DNA of 64,000 nt from Larkinella soli (GCF_003703975.1 NZ_QTJY01000002.1:1-64000), one strand, 5' to 3'. Positions 46,662 to 55,853 are shown, counted from the first letter of the stretch. Notes: generated by a model not told the origin, from the sequence alone. A program made the numbers and translations.

Positions 46662-47087
46662 TCAGTACCGGGTCAGGCGGTTGTTGTTTCCCCGTCCGTC
46701 CACCGAATATTTACCGGCCCCAAGAAAAAACAGCGTCCCGTAAATCAGGAGGTACAGGATGGGCATTTCCCTTTTGAAGAAGGGATCGGCGGAATGGGCG
46801 AAGAAGATGACCACCAGCATATTGATTATCAGCAGAAGAGCCGCCAGACGGGTTTGAAACCCGATCAGCAGGAGCAGCGAGCCGCCGAATTCGGCCAGCA
46901 TGGACAAAACCAGTGAAGGGGCGGTGCCGATGCCGATGGGGTCGGCGAATTCGAAATTGCCGTTCAGGATCTTGGTCAGCTTGGGGACACCATGCGTCAG
47001 CATGAGCCCTGCAACCCCGATACGCAAAAACAACAGCCAGATCTGCACTCCCGACGGCTTCGCACTGGTTCCTAATAGTGGTTTCAT
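46662..47087 (-). CDS. DoxX-family membrane protein
   Basis: A 141-residue inner-membrane protein with four hydrophobic helices (WLLFLRIGVAGLMLTHGVPK, LVLSMLAEFGGSLLLLIG, RLAALLLIINMLVVIFFAH, PILYLLIYGTLFFLGAGKYS). The GLMLTHGVPKL and AEFGGSLLLLIGFQTRLAA motifs are those of DoxX/DoxD proteins, often part of oxidoreductase complexes or stress responses. It stands alone on minus, convergent with the esterase gene. Confidence 0.9.
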   Translation of the reverse strand: MKPLLGTSAKPSGVQIWLLFLRIGVAGLMLTHGVPKLTKILNGNFEFADPIGIGTAPSLVLSMLAEFGGSLLLLIGFQTRLAALLLIINMLVVIFFAHSADPFFKREMPILYLLIYGTLFFLGAGKYSVDGRGNNNRLTRY

Positions 47088-47129
47088 AGAAAGACCATTT
47101 TACTGAATGAGGGTATTTTCCCAATAAAC

Positions 47130-47227
47130 ACTTCTGAGCCTCATCTGTTCAGGGAACGGGTACAGATCAATGATAGGCTCCAGTAATCCTTTCTTCGGAA
47201 GACGGCCTGAAAGCCGTCTTTTTATTT
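47130..47227 (+). ncRNA. Candidate structured RNA ending in an intrinsic terminator
   Basis: Nested pairings on plus: GAGCCT (47136-47141) with AGGCTC (47175-47180), enclosing ATCTGT (47143-47148) with ACAGAT (47162-47167), followed by the terminator at 47199-47227. No protein-coding gene on plus ends here, the next gene start lies 176 bases beyond, and the neighbour on the left is transcribed away. No family match recognised and no promoter confirmed. Confidence 0.35.
47199..47227 (+). terminator. Orphan intrinsic terminator
   Basis: AAGACGGC-CTGAAA-GCCGTCTT, a perfect 8-bp stem, followed by TTTATTT. It faces plus, where no gene lies upstream within the gap; see the RNA candidate at 47130-47227. 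On minus no T-run follows. Confidence 0.75.
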
Positions 47228-47402
47228 ACAGTTAAATCATTCTTATTAAGAGATTCAGGGGCTATTCATCAAATTTTTAAATAAGTTTTCTTGCGGATAT
47301 ATCTAAATTTTAAAATGGAATTTTTTAGAGAATTTGATCCTGATTCATACTGATTTTGAAATCTTTTATACATTTAGCGCCTTTATTTTATTCGGAGGCC
47401 TG

Positions 47403-48053
47403 ATGCAACCATTTAGTTATAGAAGTATACCTGTTTCTATATTAGGTATCGTTTCCAATCGTTTTATTGCCTCTTATGTTTCCAGTATTGCGAAAGAAAT
47501 TTCGGTGCAGAGCCGGATCGTCTTCAGCAGGCTGGACGCGGTCTCGATGCTGGAACGCCGACGGGCGGACTGGGTACTGGCCGACAGTACCTTCGCTGAG
47601 TCCGATCTATTCGAACTGATCGACGACCTGAGGCTGATTCAGCCGGACCTTCGCCTGCTGGTGCTGGTTGATAACACGGCGATGGAAAAAGAGTCTGCCG
47701 ACCGCCTGATTCACAGTCTGAAGCCGGATGTCATCTGCGGCTTTCACGACCTACCGCTCTGTCTCCAAAGCATTTCCCTGCGAAAACGTCTGCTACCCTC
47801 CCTCCCTAAACACGCTCTTCCTGACCCGTTTCCCGGCTGGAAAGAACTCAGTGAGCGCGAAAAGGAAGTCCTTCGTAAACTGGCTGAAGGCAAATCGACC
47901 TCCGAAACGGCAATGGAGCTGAACATCAGCCCGAAGACCGTGGAGAACCACAAAACCAGCATCTCGGCCAAGCTGTATGTGAACGGGGGGCCGGGGTCGC
48001 TGCTGCGTTTTATCATGAAAAACAGCGTAACGATCTTGTCGACCAAAGAGTAA
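47403..48053 (+). CDS. LuxR-type regulator with degenerate receiver domain
   Basis: A 216-residue regulator. The ATG at 47403 has a good ribosome site (GGAGG at 47395-47399); an upstream TTG at 47334 is less likely. The first about 125 residues resemble a receiver fold: an Asp aligns with the phospho-site (ADWVLADSTF), but the acidic pair at the first strand and the conserved Thr and Lys are not seen, so phospho-signalling is doubtful. The C-terminal LuxR/GerE helix-turn-helix is clear (LSEREKEVLRKLAEGKST, LNISPKTVENHKTSI). It lies 117 bases before the giant repeat protein, its probable target. Confidence 0.85.
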   Translation: MQPFSYRSIPVSILGIVSNRFIASYVSSIAKEISVQSRIVFSRLDAVSMLERRRADWVLADSTFAESDLFELIDDLRLIQPDLRLLVLVDNTAMEKESADRLIHSLKPDVICGFHDLPLCLQSISLRKRLLPSLPKHALPDPFPGWKELSEREKEVLRKLAEGKSTSETAMELNISPKTVENHKTSISAKLYVNGGPGSLLRFIMKNSVTILSTKE

Positions 48054-48170
48054 GTTCAGTTACCAAATTAAGGAACCAACCCTACCTTACGCTCCATCCT
48101 CGCTCATTAATAAAGGAGAAAACCAGGAGAGTTTTGCCGTGAATTAAAACACGGTTTTCCCTTTGTTAAA

Positions 48171-51100
48171 ATGAAGAGAAGTCTCTACCTTGCAGGGCGA
48201 TATCGCCATTTTTTTACCAATTTATTATTAGTTTTAACTCTTTGTTTACAGTCTTTTAAAACTGTTAACATCTGCACCTCTTTTTCAGCCTCGGATCGAT
48301 TTAAACCGTCGAACGACGGCTCTTTAAGTATGGACGTGAATCGAATCAGGACAGGGACCATTCCCGGTTTTGCGGGCGAATTCCTCAAACCGACGCCTTT
48401 TACGCCGTATACTACGCGGTTCGGCGGTGGGGTGCGCGATCTTGACCCGATTCGGTTCACCCTGACTGCGTCCGAGGCTCGGATTCGGGTCGGGCAGCCG
48501 TTGATGCTGACCATTACCGCCCAGTACCGGGCCTTGCATCCGGGCCTTCTTGCCACCCTTCCCGGCTTTGACGCCTTCCGGCTGCGTGTGATTTTTCCCG
48601 AGGGTTTCGAATCGACCGGCGGTACCTACGTGGACGGGGTGCAGGGCCAACTCTCTCCCTCCCATCCTATTGTTACCTATACCATAGCAGGCCGGTTTTC
48701 ACGGCACGTTCCGGATGCAACCTTCCGGTTGTTGCGCGGCTCGGACCGGACAGATGGGAACAGTCTGTATATAGAAAAAAGCCGGTTGACGCTCCGGTTC
48801 CAGGCCTCCGCGGAGCCGGATTCCCGGGCGGCCCGGATCGCGGCCGTTTCCAACGGAGAAGGCCATATCGATAATGCAGGTTGCTCAGGCGTGAACGGCT
48901 GGGCCGCCGACCGGAACAATCTCAATACCTCGATCCCGGTCGATTTTTACATCGATGGAACTTATGCCGGCTCCACCACCGCGTCGAATTACCGAAACGA
49001 CATAGCCGGTTATCTGGGCGACAACGGAAACCACGGCTTCAGCTGGTCGGTCCCGGCCGGATTTCAGACGGGGGGCAATCACACCGTAGAAGCCCGATTC
49101 GGCGGAACCTCTCAGGGGCTGAACAGTGGTCCGAAAACCTATACTTGCGCCACGGTTTCCGCCTGCAATTTTGCCGTTTCGGCGACACTCAATACCGCTA
49201 CCCCCTCCTGTGGAGCCGGGGTCTCGTTGAACGCCCCCTGTACCGGAACCGACTGCGGCAGTGTTTCCTATACCTGGAACAACGGCCAGAATGGGCAGCA
49301 GATCAACATCACCGCCCCCGCCAGCAACACCAGCGTCACGTATTCGGTAACGGCCTCTAAAGCCGGCTGTACGGCCAAAACCGCCCAGACGACGCTGACC
49401 GTTTCGGGCTGCGGCAGTAGCGGCAACAGTCCCCTACTCAACGGCGAAGGCCACATCGACAACGCCGGCTGTTCGACCATTAGCGGCTGGGCCGCCGACC
49501 GCGGCCGTCCCAACACGGCCGTCAGCGTTGACTTCTACATCGACGGCACCCTGGCCGGTACGGTGCCGGCCAACCAGTATCGCAACGATCTGGCGGTGGC
49601 TCTGGGCGATAACGGCAATCATGGTTTTAACTGGTCAGTACCCACGGGCTTTCAGGCCGGCGGCAGTCATGTAGTGGAAGCCCGTTTTTCAGGCTCCACC
49701 CAAGGATTGAACAGCGGCCCCAAGACCTACAGCTGTGCCTCGGTATCGGGTTGTAACTTCAGCGTCAGTGCTACCGCCAGCACGGCTACGCCCGCTTGTG
49801 GGGCCGGCTTTACCCTGAATGCGCCCTGCACCGGACCAGACTGTAGTGGAATCAATTACAGCTGGAACACCAGCCAATCCGGCCAGCAGGTTAGCCAGAC
49901 TGCCCCAACCACCAATTCCAGTGTTACCTATACGGTGACGGCAACCCGGACAGGCTGTTCGGCTAAAACCGCTCAGACGATCATTACCGTGAACGGGTGC
50001 CCTTCGCCGGTCCAGGTGATCAGTGGAGAGGGGCATATCGATAATGCCAGTTGCTCGACCGTGAATGGCTGGGCAGCCGATCGGGCACGCTTGAACACGT
50101 CGATCCCGGTCGACTTTTATATCGACGGTGCCTTTGCCGGCTCGACGACTGCCGGCCAGTACCGGGGTGACATTGCCGGCTACCTGGGAGACAACGGAAA
50201 CCACGGCTTCAGCTGGCCGGTCCCGGCGGGATTCCAGACCGGCGGCAACCACACGGTTGAGGCTCGGTATGGTAGCACGTCTCAGGGTTTGAACAGTGGG
50301 CCCAGGACCTTTGCCTGTACCGGCACCTCCACCAACTGCAACTTCGCCGTCTCGGCTACGGCCAGCACCGGCACACCCGCCTGTGGAGCCGGTGTCACCC
50401 TGAACGCTCCATGCACAGGGACAGATTGCGGCAGTGTTTCCTACAGCTGGAATACAGGCCAGAACAGTCAGCAGATCACCACCACGGCACCGGCGAGCAA
50501 CACCAGCGTCACCTATTCAGTGACGGCTTCGAAAGCCGGCTGTACCAGCAAAACCGCCCAGACGACATTGACCGTGTCCGGCTGCGGTAGCAGTGCCCCG
50601 ATCAACGGAGAAGGCCACATCGACAATGCCGGCTGCACCAGCGTCAACGGCTGGGCCGCCGACCGCGCCCGGCCGAACACGCTCATCAGCGTCGATTTCT
50701 ACATCGACGGCACGCTGGCCGGCACGGTGCCGGCCAATCAGTACCGCCACGATCTGGCCGTGGCCCTGGGTGACAACGGCAACCACGGCTTCAGCTGGCC
50801 GGTGCCGGCGGGTTTCCAGACCGGAGGCACCCATGTGGTGGAGGCTCGCTTCAGCGGTACAAGTCAGGGCCTGAACAGTGGAGCGAAGACTTACAGTTGT
50901 GCCTCGATTTCGGGTTGTAATTTTAACGTCTCGGCTACCGCAAATACGGCCAGCGCATCCTGCGGAGCAGCTATTACCCTGAACGCACCTTGTACAGGAA
51001 ATGACTGCGGAAACGTCGCTTATAGCTGGAATACGGGTCAAAGCGGTCAGCAGGTAACCACCACAGCACAAAACGCAAACGGAACGGTAACCTATTCAGT

Positions 51101-52985
51101 TTCGGCCGCAAAAAGCGGTTGCACTGTCAAAACGGCTCAGGTAGGGGTCACGATAAACGGATGCAATTCAACCAGTTCCTACCAGCCAATGGGCCGGGCA
51201 GGTACCCGCCGGGACCAGTTTTTCATTTCAAAGTCATCGCCGGAGAATGGCACTATTTCCATCACGGATATTTCCAATTATTCCGGCCCTGGCGGGGAGT
51301 ACAGGGCTCTTTACTTTGTCAATGATACGTATGTAGGACAGGCATTGAACGGTTACAAACTTCCTGTCAACGGAAAGTTTGTTATTGATAAACTGATTTC
51401 CAAAGCCCCTGTTTCTACTGTAAACGGCTATCAGCGAGTAGAAAATCTAACACAGCATGATGACCAGATCCCCAATCTGATTTTAAGCTGGCATCAGGAA
51501 ATTATTGACACGCAGGATCCAAGAACCGCCATTCCTGGGGAGCAGCCGATTGGAAACGGGGTATTACTACCGCTCCAACCTGAATGGTTACTTAAAACCA
51601 ATACCTGGTGTGCTCAAGCCGTTAAAGATGCCCCGTTGCCGGCAATACCGACACCGATGGGTAAATACTACGGTGGTCTTGTTCAGGAAGGGAAAAACTT
51701 TTCCCTGGAAGAGCATCGGCAAAAAGGATGGAATGTTTTTAACCTTTCTTCAGCAGCAGATCATGAAAGGCAGGAAATACCTGGAATTAGCGGCTACAAT
51801 AATGCCCTGGCACAAATTGGAGAATCCTTTAATCCCAGTTCTTTTGATCAGGGAAGAAGGGTAGCTGAACATCTTGGTTCTCGTTTTGCTCGCCTTCAGA
51901 TTGACCAGATGGAGGAGGGACACCTTCCTTATGAGAGTCCGGCCTATATCGGAATGTATGAACGATTAAGGGAGATTAACGAGGGAGATAACCGAAATGT
52001 GCTGTTATTCGGTGGATATGGCCAGGCTAATGTTCGCTATGGGATTATCCGGAATTTTTCACCTGCGGAAGGAGGTCAGCGCGATCCAATGAACTTCTCC
52101 AATTTTGTCCAACGATACCAGAACCAGGCTGAAGCTCGAAATAGATTTAACGGAACACCCGACCGATTCTATGAAAACCGGTTTGCCGGAAAATCATTTC
52201 ATAGCATTGGAATGCAGCAATTGATACAATTTTATCCCCAAACGGTTAATGAGGTCGACGTTCCCTATGTCAAACTACATGAAGTCGATATCATGCTAAA
52301 ACAGGACCCTGGACGCCGGCCAATCGGTTTTCTCTGGCCTTGGCGAGAATATGCAGGTGGTCCTGCCGGAGGTCAGAACAGCTACCAATGGGAACATATT
52401 ACAACCAATCCACAGGGAATTCTTACCAAAATCGGGCATAGTAGCTGTGGTTTAATCGCGCCTGAAATATTTGCCTTCGACATGATGGTTCGGGGAATAG
52501 GCTTGGTATTCTGGAATAACTATAGTTTCTGGACAGACGACCCGAATGCGATTACCGGTAACGATATCATTTCATGGAATCCGACCATCCCTGGTACGCC
52601 GTTTAACTATATCTCTGAAGCCAGCCCCAGAAAACCTGCAACCCCCTTAATTGGGTATGATGCCGCCCATGTCGGCAAGGATAAGGCTTTGAAGGCTTTA
52701 CAGTTTTTAGGAACCTCAGAGCCCGAATGGAAATACATAAGGTACTCTGAAGATAACGGAAATTCCTGGAGAGAAGCCCCTGAGCATGCCATTCTGTTAA
52801 ATGCGAAGGATTATAAGCCTATGGTAATGCAATTGCGAAATTCTGCAAACGGACGTCGAGTGATATGGACATTTGACCCTTACTGCCCTCCTAATATTAC
52901 CAAGCAGTTAAAGGTTGATCTTGGCGATAAGATGCTTGATGTTCCACTTAAAGGAAACTTTTTGCACTTAATTTTAATAAATTAA
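48171..52985 (+). CDS. Giant exported repeat protein with unrecognised C-terminal region
   Basis: 1604 residues. Signal peptide near the start (FFTNLLLVLTLCLQSF), an N-terminal beta domain (about 60-228), then four tandem units of about 194 residues beginning at residues 229, 425, 619 and 813. Each unit has a GEGHIDNAGC...GWAADR module and a Cys-rich Ig-like module (CNFxVSATxxTxxxxCG, NAPCTGxDCG). From about residue 1010 the character changes: lower GC and no repeats. That 600-residue region (RRDQFFISKSSPENG, FARLQIDQMEEGHLPYESPA, RPIGFLWPWREYAGGP, GIGLVFWNNYSFW) is not one I recognise; Trp-rich patches and a terminal beta-rich part recall carbohydrate-active enzymes. There is no clear type IX C-terminal domain, so anchoring is unexplained. 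Confidence 0.85.
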   Translation: MKRSLYLAGRYRHFFTNLLLVLTLCLQSFKTVNICTSFSASDRFKPSNDGSLSMDVNRIRTGTIPGFAGEFLKPTPFTPYTTRFGGGVRDLDPIRFTLTASEARIRVGQPLMLTITAQYRALHPGLLATLPGFDAFRLRVIFPEGFESTGGTYVDGVQGQLSPSHPIVTYTIAGRFSRHVPDATFRLLRGSDRTDGNSLYIEKSRLTLRFQASAEPDSRAARIAAVSNGEGHIDNAGCSGVNGWAADRNNLNTSIPVDFYIDGTYAGSTTASNYRNDIAGYLGDNGNHGFSWSVPAGFQTGGNHTVEARFGGTSQGLNSGPKTYTCATVSACNFAVSATLNTATPSCGAGVSLNAPCTGTDCGSVSYTWNNGQNGQQINITAPASNTSVTYSVTASKAGCTAKTAQTTLTVSGCGSSGNSPLLNGEGHIDNAGCSTISGWAADRGRPNTAVSVDFYIDGTLAGTVPANQYRNDLAVALGDNGNHGFNWSVPTGFQAGGSHVVEARFSGSTQGLNSGPKTYSCASVSGCNFSVSATASTATPACGAGFTLNAPCTGPDCSGINYSWNTSQSGQQVSQTAPTTNSSVTYTVTATRTGCSAKTAQTIITVNGCPSPVQVISGEGHIDNASCSTVNGWAADRARLNTSIPVDFYIDGAFAGSTTAGQYRGDIAGYLGDNGNHGFSWPVPAGFQTGGNHTVEARYGSTSQGLNSGPRTFACTGTSTNCNFAVSATASTGTPACGAGVTLNAPCTGTDCGSVSYSWNTGQNSQQITTTAPASNTSVTYSVTASKAGCTSKTAQTTLTVSGCGSSAPINGEGHIDNAGCTSVNGWAADRARPNTLISVDFYIDGTLAGTVPANQYRHDLAVALGDNGNHGFSWPVPAGFQTGGTHVVEARFSGTSQGLNSGAKTYSCASISGCNFNVSATANTASASCGAAITLNAPCTGNDCGNVAYSWNTGQSGQQVTTTAQNANGTVTYSVSAAKSGCTVKTAQVGVTINGCNSTSSYQPMGRAGTRRDQFFISKSSPENGTISITDISNYSGPGGEYRALYFVNDTYVGQALNGYKLPVNGKFVIDKLISKAPVSTVNGYQRVENLTQHDDQIPNLILSWHQEIIDTQDPRTAIPGEQPIGNGVLLPLQPEWLLKTNTWCAQAVKDAPLPAIPTPMGKYYGGLVQEGKNFSLEEHRQKGWNVFNLSSAADHERQEIPGISGYNNALAQIGESFNPSSFDQGRRVAEHLGSRFARLQIDQMEEGHLPYESPAYIGMYERLREINEGDNRNVLLFGGYGQANVRYGIIRNFSPAEGGQRDPMNFSNFVQRYQNQAEARNRFNGTPDRFYENRFAGKSFHSIGMQQLIQFYPQTVNEVDVPYVKLHEVDIMLKQDPGRRPIGFLWPWREYAGGPAGGQNSYQWEHITTNPQGILTKIGHSSCGLIAPEIFAFDMMVRGIGLVFWNNYSFWTDDPNAITGNDIISWNPTIPGTPFNYISEASPRKPATPLIGYDAAHVGKDKALKALQFLGTSEPEWKYIRYSEDNGNSWREAPEHAILLNAKDYKPMVMQLRNSANGRRVIWTFDPYCPPNITKQLKVDLGDKMLDVPLKGNFLHLILIN
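48855..51170 (+). repeat. Four tandem ~585-bp coding repeats
   Basis: Repeat starts at 48855, 49443, 50025 and 50607 (spacings 588, 582 and 582). Copies share long near-identical DNA runs as well as protein. Units 1 and 3 share the variant around FAGSTTAxQYR, units 2 and 4 share LAGTVPANQYR, so the array looks like a doubled two-unit block. Such an array can expand or contract by recombination. Confidence 0.9.
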
Positions 52986-53000
52986 TATTTGTTTGTATAG

Positions 53001-53042
53001 GCAAAATTTGCGGAATCAAGTTATTGAAACCGCAAATTTTGC
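53001..53042 (+). terminator. Terminator-like hairpin after the giant repeat gene
   Basis: A perfect 13-bp stem (GCAAAATTTGCGG / CCGCAAATTTTGC) with a 16-base loop, 16 bases after the stop codon. The following TCATCCTTTT is a weak U-tract, so it may be a partial terminator or mRNA-stabilising hairpin. Confidence 0.55.
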
Positions 53043-53054
53043 TCATCCTTTTAA

Positions 53055-54263
53055 TTGTTATCCATGGAAAATCAAATTGCGAATAATAGATTAATTTCTT
53101 CTATATATGATTTATTTTTTGGCCGTCGTTGGAAGGTAAAGACTTCTTTTTTATGTTGCTTTTTATGTTTGCTTTTGAATAATCCGGACTATTATAGCTT
53201 CTGTTCGCATACTAGCTTTCACCCGGAGTTCAAAGACTTTGAATATAACTGGACTGCCCTCTACCAGCAGATCCAGGATCCATTTAGCGTACACCTTCAT
53301 AAAATAACTTCCCATCAATCCAAAAGAACTTTTCGATTGACCCCGATTTTTTTGGGAAAAATCTCACCTTTTAAAACAGCTCTTGGCAAAATCATAACTC
53401 TTTTTGCTATTCAACATTTATTGGGCTTACTCTTCTTCTACCTTTTTGCTCATCTTATTTATTCCATCACAAAAGATGCTCTATTTTCCTTTCTCTGCAC
53501 ACTCGGAACGTCACTATTCTATCTTGGAAATGCTTTCTTCTGGGATACTTATGGCTGGTTTGACGGGTTCGCGTATTTTCTATTATTGGCCGGGATGATT
53601 GGGATTGTTAATAAAAAGTACTTTTTAACATTTATATTACTTTCTTTTGCTTATTGGACGGATGAACGTGCCATTATTATCTCTCCTTGTTTGTTATTAT
53701 GGGATTTGATGTATCATTATAACTTCCCTCAAAATAAAGATAGCATAAAAATATCTCCATTTGCTATATTATATCCATTTTCCCTTATGATCTATATTAG
53801 CGCCCGACAGTTTTTATCTTTTACTTATGATATGCATACACCTATGGGATTCAATGCACTCGTCGGACCAAAGATGATTTTAATAAATATGCAAGCAATG
53901 CCTTTTTCATTAATTGGGGTATTCGAAGGTTATTGGATATTTATTATACGCTTAGGATTTTTGCTTTTTAAGGATCGGAACCTCAAGCTGCTCTTAACCT
54001 TGGGAATAATATTTTCAGCTTCTACTATTATTTCCTACTGTGTAATCGATGTTACTCGTAGTATGACCTATACTTTTCCTCTTCTAATTATTGCCATGTT
54101 TTGGTGCTATAAAAGTCGAGGTTCTGAAAACCTAAATAAATTATCCTTTCTTGCCACCTGCGTGTCATTCATTGTACCTGACTTGTTCTTTCTGGGCAAA
54201 AGTCCGGTCGTCATGTTCAATTATTTTCAATTAAAAACTCTGCTGGGCGGGTTGTTCTCATAA
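53055..54263 (+). CDS. AT-rich polytopic membrane protein, possibly GT-C-like
   Basis: A 402-residue protein with about nine or ten hydrophobic segments. After the first helix is a roughly 60-residue polar loop containing FKDFEYNWTALYQQ and SKRTFRLTPIF, then helices to the end. A short loop reads YWTDERAIIISP. A first long periplasmic loop with acidic residues is typical of GT-C glycosyltransferases and O-antigen-type proteins, but no diagnostic motif is present, so the role is unproven. Base composition is strikingly unlike the window: a sample line at 53641 is about one third GC, against about two thirds in the receptor gene. This points to recent transfer. It follows the giant repeat gene by 69 bases on the same strand. 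Confidence 0.75.
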   Translation: MLSMENQIANNRLISSIYDLFFGRRWKVKTSFLCCFLCLLLNNPDYYSFCSHTSFHPEFKDFEYNWTALYQQIQDPFSVHLHKITSHQSKRTFRLTPIFLGKISPFKTALGKIITLFAIQHLLGLLFFYLFAHLIYSITKDALFSFLCTLGTSLFYLGNAFFWDTYGWFDGFAYFLLLAGMIGIVNKKYFLTFILLSFAYWTDERAIIISPCLLLWDLMYHYNFPQNKDSIKISPFAILYPFSLMIYISARQFLSFTYDMHTPMGFNALVGPKMILINMQAMPFSLIGVFEGYWIFIIRLGFLLFKDRNLKLLLTLGIIFSASTIISYCVIDVTRSMTYTFPLLIIAMFWCYKSRGSENLNKLSFLATCVSFIVPDLFFLGKSPVVMFNYFQLKTLLGGLFS

Positions 54264-54286
54264 AGTATTCGAACATCCCGCCCAGC
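54242..54286. terminator. Bidirectional terminator overlapping the membrane protein stop
   Basis: GCTGGGCGGG-t-TGTTC pairs with GAACA-t-CCCGCCCAGC across a 13-base loop, 15 pairs with one T-T mismatch. GAGTTTTACT follows on plus and GAGTTTTTAA on minus. The left arm lies inside the last codons of the AT-rich gene, giving its C-terminus an abruptly GC-rich end. Confidence 0.75.
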
Positions 54287-54308
54287 TGAGTTTTACTACG
54301 TCTACTCT

Positions 54309-55853
54309 TCAAAACTGATACATCACCTTGAGCCGCACGCCGGCCGACATCTGGTTCAGGCTGTTAGGTCGGGTACGGAAGGGCGTCCAGATGTAGGGGC
54401 TGGCCTGAAACGCCCAGTGGCTTAGCGCTTTTTCAATCCCGATGCTCCACTGCCAACTGTTATAATACTTTTTGTCGCTATCTGAATAGAATTCCTTCTG
54501 CTTGAAGTCATACGGCCCCACCCGATGGGTAAAGCCGATGTACTCACGGGGTTGAAGGCTTAGGCTCGCCCCTACCGCCGGGATGATATACAAACGGTTC
54601 CCCATCGGAAGCCGGTACCCCAGGGTCAGCGGCAGCTGCCAGCTGGCGGCCCTCCGGTTGATGTCCATGATCTCGAATCGCGGGTCGACCGGCACGACAT
54701 TCCCGTACTTGTGCCGGAAATCCATCTTGGTCCGGACGTTGAACTGGATGTCCGTCAGGAACTGATCACCCGAGATTTTAAGCCGGTTCAGCCCTACACC
54801 CAGTACCAGATGCTCACCCACCAGCACCTCTCCGGCCAGCCCGATATTCCACTGGCCCAGGCCCAGCTCCGTACTCGGCCCCAACCGGAACCGCACCAGT
54901 CGGGAGGGTTCTTCGACCACCGGTTGAACGGCAGGAGCGGACGAACTGCCCAGCGCCGAAGCCGAAGGCCGAATGCTCCGTGACTGCCGACGGTAGGTCT
55001 CGACAAAATACGAAGAATCAAAGGAAAGCGGCCGGCCGGCCAAAGGCTCTACCACCAGGGCGGTCCGGTTTTCCGACGGAGCCGCATTGCCGCCGTACAG
55101 GTCCGGTCGGGCATCCCGGGCATCCTCCACGAGGGAGCCGGAGTGGTTAAAGCCGGGATCAGCCCCATTCGGCCGGTTGGGATCCAGTTGGTTAGGAGTG
55201 CGTCCGCTGCCGGGATAGGTCGGCCGGTCGCTTTCGGAACGCAGCGGCTCGCGGACCGTGCCGTTCCGGTCCGCACCGGATGACCCGGTGTTTTGATTGG
55301 GAGCATTCGCAGCAAGGCCACGCTCCGGTTCCGTGACCGGCCGCAGCGGCTCCGCGGGTCCCGAGGGCTGCGAATTCCGGCGGTCAGCCTGGGTTTCCGG
55401 GTAGCGGTTTGTCTGGTCGGCAAACCGTTCAGCCGCGCCGTCGGTGGGCGGAAGCTGCGTTCGGGGCTGGACCCTTCGATCCTCCAAAGGCAAAGAAGGC
55501 AAATCGGCAGAGGGGGTCGCCCCAGCGGCCGGAACCTCTTGAACGATATAGACGGTATCCGGGCGTATTTCGGCCGGCAGCTCCCGCTGAAGGATCGCGA
55601 CCGTATCCCGTAGGGTGTCGACTTTCCGGCTCAGTTCCTGATTGGTCCGGTATTGCCAGACGGAAGTGATGACCAGACCGGCCACCGTAGCCGCACTGAC
55701 GGCAGGCATCAGCCATTGTAGGCCTCCGCCAATGGAGGGCACGCCGTGCCGACGCAGAAATGAACGGAGTTGCAGCCAATCCTTTTCGCGGAAGGGAGGG
55801 TCTACGCCCTCCAGTTTCTCTCGTATAGATTCCCCAAATTTATCTGTTTTCAT
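54309..55853 (-). CDS. Dual membrane-spanning anti-sigma-like protein (Dma type)
   Basis: A 514-residue protein that appears to span both membranes. Start at the ATG at 55853, giving a cytoplasmic N-terminus of about 44 residues (KTDKFGESIREKLEGVDPPF, KDWLQLRSFL) suited to sigma binding. One transmembrane helix follows (about 45-67, LMPAVSAATVAGLVITSVW), a short coiled coil (ELSRKVDTLRDTVAILQREL), then about 240 residues of Pro/Asn/Arg/Gly-rich disordered linker, and a C-terminal outer-membrane barrel (about 330-514) ending in VMYQF. Dual membrane-spanning anti-sigma factors have been described in Bacteroides thetaiotaomicron, where they control outer-membrane vesiculation; the layout here fits. 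Its start overlaps the ECF sigma gene by 14 bases. Confidence 0.85.
   Translation of the reverse strand: MKTDKFGESIREKLEGVDPPFREKDWLQLRSFLRRHGVPSIGGGLQWLMPAVSAATVAGLVITSVWQYRTNQELSRKVDTLRDTVAILQRELPAEIRPDTVYIVQEVPAAGATPSADLPSLPLEDRRVQPRTQLPPTDGAAERFADQTNRYPETQADRRNSQPSGPAEPLRPVTEPERGLAANAPNQNTGSSGADRNGTVREPLRSESDRPTYPGSGRTPNQLDPNRPNGADPGFNHSGSLVEDARDARPDLYGGNAAPSENRTALVVEPLAGRPLSFDSSYFVETYRRQSRSIRPSASALGSSSAPAVQPVVEEPSRLVRFRLGPSTELGLGQWNIGLAGEVLVGEHLVLGVGLNRLKISGDQFLTDIQFNVRTKMDFRHKYGNVVPVDPRFEIMDINRRAASWQLPLTLGYRLPMGNRLYIIPAVGASLSLQPREYIGFTHRVGPYDFKQKEFYSDSDKKYYNSWQWSIGIEKALSHWAFQASPYIWTPFRTRPNSLNQMSAGVRLKVMYQF

Noticed and set aside
48855-51170. CRISPR-like array
   Set aside because: Repeats are ~585 bp, in frame and coding; there are no short palindromic repeats or spacers, and no cas genes were seen in the window.
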